DNA from: an uncultured Pelosinus sp.
GTDB lineage: Bacteria; Bacillota; Negativicutes; Sporomusales; Acetonemataceae
NCBI GenBank assembly: GCA_900542835.1
Contig: UQPB01000044.1
Location: 1-25,055, forward strand
DNA: 25,055 bases
Reading direction: 5' to 3'
This document shows, in pieces, positions 22,654 through 25,055 of this stretch. Below the pieces are notes generated by a model, which saw only the letters and a list, made by a program, of their open reading frames with translations, was not told the origin of the DNA and searched no databases. Made by a program: the position numbers and the translations under genes. Every line of letters starts with the position of its first letter. Positions within the stretch are counted from its first letter, which is position 1.

Positions 22654-23043
22654 CTAAAAATAGCGTACCAGGCTGACCAACAGGGATACAGCCGCAAAAC
22701 GCAAATTAACCACCGCTACCGGATGCCGCAACGCGGCAAACGGGTTAATCAGGCAGTTTGTTTTTTCCCATTCGACGCCGCCGACAGCCGAACTGACAAT
22801 GTAGTTTGCCAGCGGGCCTGCCAGCGCGATCAGCAATAGCTTGGTACCGGAAGCAATCTGGCTGACGCTGGCAGCACTGAATACGCCGGATACGACGATG
22901 CTGTCAATATGGCCTTGAAAGAAGACCGCCATAAGCACTCTACCGGTCTCATGCATCAACACGGCCAGTAATAAGCAGCCGGGATAACGCAGGCCGACAA
23001 GGCAGGCGGTTAACAGGATGCCAATAAAATCAACGCTAATCAT
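22654..23043 (-). CDS. Degenerate M50 (SpoIVFB-like) membrane protein in the spoVA operon
   Basis: This 129-residue membrane protein resembles the N-terminal half of an M50 site-2 protease. A helix carries H31-E-T-G-R35 where the family has HEXXH, so one zinc ligand is Arg. The following sequence and AGPLAN (75-80) match the second M50 landmark, but the later Asp ligand motif (NPXDG-like) is missing; the chain ends at NLRFAAVSLLVSLVRYF. Three or four hydrophobic segments. It should therefore be catalytically dead. The ATG (23041-23043) is five bases after spoVAE, with only a weak Shine-Dalgarno, suggesting coupling. The M50 relationship rests on short motifs; it could be an unrelated small membrane protein. 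Confidence 0.72.
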   Translation of the reverse strand: MISVDFIGILLTACLVGLRYPGCLLLAVLMHETGRVLMAVFFQGHIDSIVVSGVFSAASVSQIASGTKLLLIALAGPLANYIVSSAVGGVEWEKTNCLINPFAALRHPVAVVNLRFAAVSLLVSLVRYF

Positions 23044-23048
23044 CGGGC

Positions 23049-23402
23049 TCAGCTCTTGGGATTAAATAATGCCGCCGCCAGCAGACCGAAAATCATGGCT
23101 GCCGTTATGCCGGCCGCCGCTCCCCGCAGCGGCCCGCTGAAAATTCCCCAGAAACCAAATTTATCAATTTCCTCCAGGGTAGCGGTAACCAGAGCGTGCC
23201 CGAATCCGGGCAAAGGAACAGTCGCACCGGCTCCGCCGAGATCAATCAACGGCTGGTACAAACCCAGACCGCTCAAAACTGCGCCGCAAACAACAAACAG
23301 AACCAGGACATGGGCCGGCGTCAACGGGGTCATATCCATTAACAACTGGCCGATAACGCAAATCAGGCCGCCAATAATAAACGCCATCAGATAGGGTTGC
23401 AT
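23049..23402 (-). CDS. spoVAE: Stage V sporulation protein AE, membrane type
   Basis: A 117-residue membrane protein (the SpoVAEB type of B. subtilis), related in sequence to SpoVAC: it starts YLMAFIIGGLICVIGQLLMD (about 4-23) and carries LVLFVVCGAVLSGLGLYQPLIDLGGAGATVPLPGFGHAL (about 33-71, described by position), which parallels SpoVAC. Three or four membrane helices. It forms part of the SpoVA complex in the inner spore membrane that moves dipicolinate into the forespore and releases it in germination. The ATG follows AGGAGG by six bases. Thirteen bases separate it from spoVAD. Confidence 0.94.
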   Translation of the reverse strand: MQPYLMAFIIGGLICVIGQLLMDMTPLTPAHVLVLFVVCGAVLSGLGLYQPLIDLGGAGATVPLPGFGHALVTATLEEIDKFGFWGIFSGPLRGAAAGITAAMIFGLLAAALFNPKS

Positions 23403-23415
23403 GCCGTTCCTCCTC

Positions 23416-24420
23416 TTATATTTCTATGGCAACCGCGTGAGCAATACAGGGAATCGATTCCTTTTGCTGATAGGAAGTAATGCTGTGCAGGCTGCCGGTG
23501 CCGATCAGCAGGATTTTCTGCAGCTTTTTCTGCAGCAGCATCTGGTAGATATAGCCGCAAAACGCAACCGCCGAGCTGGCGCAGCCGCTGGCGCCGGCGT
23601 GAGCATCCTGATCCTCGCGGTAAATCATACAGCCGCAGTCTTCATAATTGGCCGAAATCTCAACTCCCTTTTCCCGCATCATCTCGATTACCAGCGTTTT
23701 ACCGACAATGCCGAGATCGCCGGTATAGATCATATCATAATAATCGGGCTGACGATTGAGATCGCTCAGGTGGCTGTACAGTGTTTCCACCGCAGCCGGT
23801 GCCATTGCCGGCCCCATATTATTGGGATCTTTAAGCCCCATATCCACCACTTTGCCAATTGTTGCCGCCGTCACTAACGGACCGTCGCCACTGGCGGCCA
23901 AGGCTGCCGCACCGGCTCCGGTAACCGTCCATTGCGCGGAAGGCGGCCGCTGCACGCCGAGTTCGGTAGGAAAACGATACTGCCGTTCGGCTGCGTCATG
24001 GTGACTGGAAGCACAACCGACTACCCGGTTGAAAAAACCGCCGTCAATCAGGCAGGACCCCAGCATGATACTCATTGCCATGGTTGAACAGGCTCCATAC
24101 AGGCCGATAAACGGCCGGCCAAGCGAACGCATGGCGAAATGCGTGGCCATAAGTTGATTCAGCAAATCGCCTGCCAGCAGGCAGTCCACATTATCAATAC
24201 CACCTGGCAGACTTTGCGCCGCGTGGCTGGCAACCCACTCCAGCATAAAGGATTCGCACTTTTCCCAGCTGTCCTCGCCGTGCAGCGTATCTTCCATGAT
24301 ATAATGAAAGTAGTCTTTAAGCAGCCCTTCTCCTTCCATCGGGCCGCCGATAGCGGCCGTACCGGCGATAACCGGCGGTACGCCGAATAGAAGCGTTTGT
24401 TCCCCTTGCTTTTTACTCAT
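23416..24420 (-). CDS. spoVAD: Stage V sporulation protein AD (dipicolinate-binding)
   Basis: A 334-residue protein with a thiolase-like fold, known in B. subtilis to bind dipicolinate and to sit on the outer face of the inner spore membrane. Landmarks are the QTLLFGVPPVIAGTAAIGG start (about 8-26), DNVDCLLAGDLLNQLMATHF (about 78-97), YGACSTMAMSIMLGS (about 108-122), the HHDAAERQYRFPTELG segment (about 139-154) and GASGCASSAVAFCGYI (about 276-291). Normal length. The ATG at 24418-24420 follows AGGAGA by about five bases. It is twelve bases after spoVAC. SpoVAC, AD and AE are the conserved core; spoVAA and spoVAB are not in the window. Confidence 0.96.
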   Translation of the reverse strand: MSKKQGEQTLLFGVPPVIAGTAAIGGPMEGEGLLKDYFHYIMEDTLHGEDSWEKCESFMLEWVASHAAQSLPGGIDNVDCLLAGDLLNQLMATHFAMRSLGRPFIGLYGACSTMAMSIMLGSCLIDGGFFNRVVGCASSHHDAAERQYRFPTELGVQRPPSAQWTVTGAGAAALAASGDGPLVTAATIGKVVDMGLKDPNNMGPAMAPAAVETLYSHLSDLNRQPDYYDMIYTGDLGIVGKTLVIEMMREKGVEISANYEDCGCMIYREDQDAHAGASGCASSAVAFCGYIYQMLLQKKLQKILLIGTGSLHSITSYQQKESIPCIAHAVAIEI

Positions 24421-24432
24421 CGCGTCTCTCCT

Positions 24433-24897
24433 CTACAGCCGCAGCCAATATATGAAACCAATGATAATCGCGGTTAACGTCCCGTAGACGATTACCGGGC
24501 CGGCAATAATAAACATTTTTGCGCCGACGCCGAACACAAAGCCCTCGCGTTTAAACTCCATCGCCGGCGCGACAACTGAGTTGGCAAATCCGGTGATCGG
24601 CACAACAGAACCGGCGCCGGCGTGTTTGCCGAGGTCGTCATATACACCGAGACCAGTCAGTAAGGCCGCCAAAAAAATCAGGATCACCGCTGTGGGGCCG
24701 GCGGCATCCTTTTTGCTCATTCCGGCTTCGAGCAAAGAACTCTGAATAAACTGCCCGAGCACACAAATCAGGCCGCCGATCACAAACGCCCAGATGATAT
24801 TCTTCAAAATCGTGGGCTTTGGTGATATTTTTTGTACTTTTTTCTGATAGGCCTGCTGTTGCTGTTGCTGTTGTTGCTGTTGATGGTTGTCTGCCAT
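24433..24897 (-). CDS. spoVAC: Stage V sporulation protein AC with N-terminal polyglutamine
   Basis: A 154-residue membrane protein of the SpoVA channel; in B. subtilis SpoVAC behaves as a mechanosensitive channel for dipicolinate release. After an N-terminal run of ten Gln (residues 6-15) and a basic stretch, four hydrophobic segments begin at ILKNIIWAFVIGGLICVLGQ (about 30-49). Also diagnostic are DAAGPTAVILIFLAALLTGLGVYDDLGKHAGAGSVVPITGFANSVV (about 66-111, described by position) and the LRL C-terminus. The ATG at 24895-24897 follows AGGGGTG by five bases; an in-frame ATG-like start seven codons earlier lacks a ribosome-binding site. It is the first gene of the operon seen; no spoVAA/AB precede it. 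Confidence 0.94.
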   Translation of the reverse strand: MADNHQQQQQQQQQQAYQKKVQKISPKPTILKNIIWAFVIGGLICVLGQFIQSSLLEAGMSKKDAAGPTAVILIFLAALLTGLGVYDDLGKHAGAGSVVPITGFANSVVAPAMEFKREGFVFGVGAKMFIIAGPVIVYGTLTAIIIGFIYWLRL

Positions 24898-24928
24898 TGC
24901 ATCACCCCTGTTGCTCACTGTCTGTTTC

Positions 24929-24958
24929 TATTTTTACCAATGCGGCCCGGAATCATTC
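24929..24958 (-). promoter_or_regulatory. Possible sigma-G-type promoter for the spoVA operon
   Basis: On the minus strand GAATG (24958-24954) fits the -35 pattern GHATR, and AAAAATA (24935-24929), 18 bases on, matches five of seven positions of CATNHTA. It lies 32 bases before the spoVAC ATG, and spoVA operons are sigma-G controlled in B. subtilis. The -10 match is weak. Confidence 0.35.
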
Positions 24959-24968
24959 AGCCAACGCC

Positions 24969-24999
24969 AAAAAGCAAAAGAGCGGCCTGTTGGCCGCTC
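24969..24999 (-). terminator. Intrinsic terminator, minus strand, upstream of spoVAC
   Basis: A perfect 8-bp stem (GAGCGGCC at 24980-24987, GGCCGCTC at 24992-24999) with a 4-base loop is followed on the minus strand by TTTTGCTTTTT. It should end a transcript entering from beyond the right edge and insulates the spoVA operon. Confidence 0.88.
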
Positions 25000-25001
25000 C
25001 T

Positions 25002-25055
25002 CAGTTTGTTGAAAAACCTTATCTTCAGGCCGTTCAGAAAGCCCCAGATACTAGG
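25002..25055 (-). repeat. Right copy of the 54-bp repeat (inverted)
   Basis: The reverse complement of this segment matches 11-64 at 50 of 54 positions. The match runs to the last base of the window, so the repeat may continue beyond it; at the left end ten more bases precede the shared part. It lies two bases upstream (in minus-strand sense) of the terminator hairpin, as at the left end. Confidence 0.85.

Overview
The window reads as chromosomal DNA of an endospore-forming Firmicute, most likely from the Negativicutes (Sporomusaceae-like). The evidence is a spoVA germination operon, spmA/spmB with dacB, a YtfJ (GerW) homologue, scpA/scpB, and an IspH protein fused to four ribosomal S1 domains, an architecture found in Clostridia and Negativicutes. 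The DNA is GC-rich, with frequent GTG and TTG starts. I see no rRNA, tRNA, CRISPR array, transposase or phage gene. Placement below class level is inference.

Layout, left to right. Almost everything is on the minus strand, so operons read from right to left. 1-146: a repeat plus an intrinsic terminator. 147-3175: ispH-S1 fusion and type 2 IPP isomerase (fni), overlapping by one base. 3312-5024: cstA transporter with its own terminator. 5186-5575 (+): a small membrane protein. 5677-9541: rluB, an HI0933-type flavoprotein, a membrane-anchored unknown, cmk and plsC, tightly packed. 9589-11839: an unrecognised two-gene redox unit (FAD protein plus a Cys-rich PyrK-like reductase). 12002-14317: dacB-spmA-spmB, with a consensus sigma-A-type promoter and a terminator. 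14509-14694 (+): a 61-residue helical protein. 14791-15862: DUF2953 protein and ytfJ. 15993-18886: site-2 protease, trpS, scpA, scpB, as one clean transcription unit with an identifiable promoter and terminator. 19034-19774 (+): lipoprotein. 20034-24897: spoVAC-spoVAD-spoVAE, two unusual genes, then spoVAEA-spoVAF.

How it fits together. Two blocks serve isoprenoid supply, translation, phospholipid synthesis and chromosome condensation. Three blocks (dacB-spmAB, DUF2953-ytfJ, spoVA) serve spore cortex formation, dipicolinate handling and germination. The most unusual parts are the spoVA operon, which carries a degenerate M50-like membrane protein and a Gln/Ser-rich coiled-coil protein between spoVAE and spoVAEA; the Cys-rich two-gene redox unit; and a strong internal Shine-Dalgarno in the ispH-S1 fusion.

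Both window ends carry the same 54-bp sequence in inverted orientation (50/54 identical), each copy immediately followed inward by a terminator hairpin. The simplest reading is a multicopy intergenic repeat at which an assembly contig was broken. No intergenic gap exceeds 300 bases; the largest is 19775-20033, which holds two hairpins and no convincing gene.
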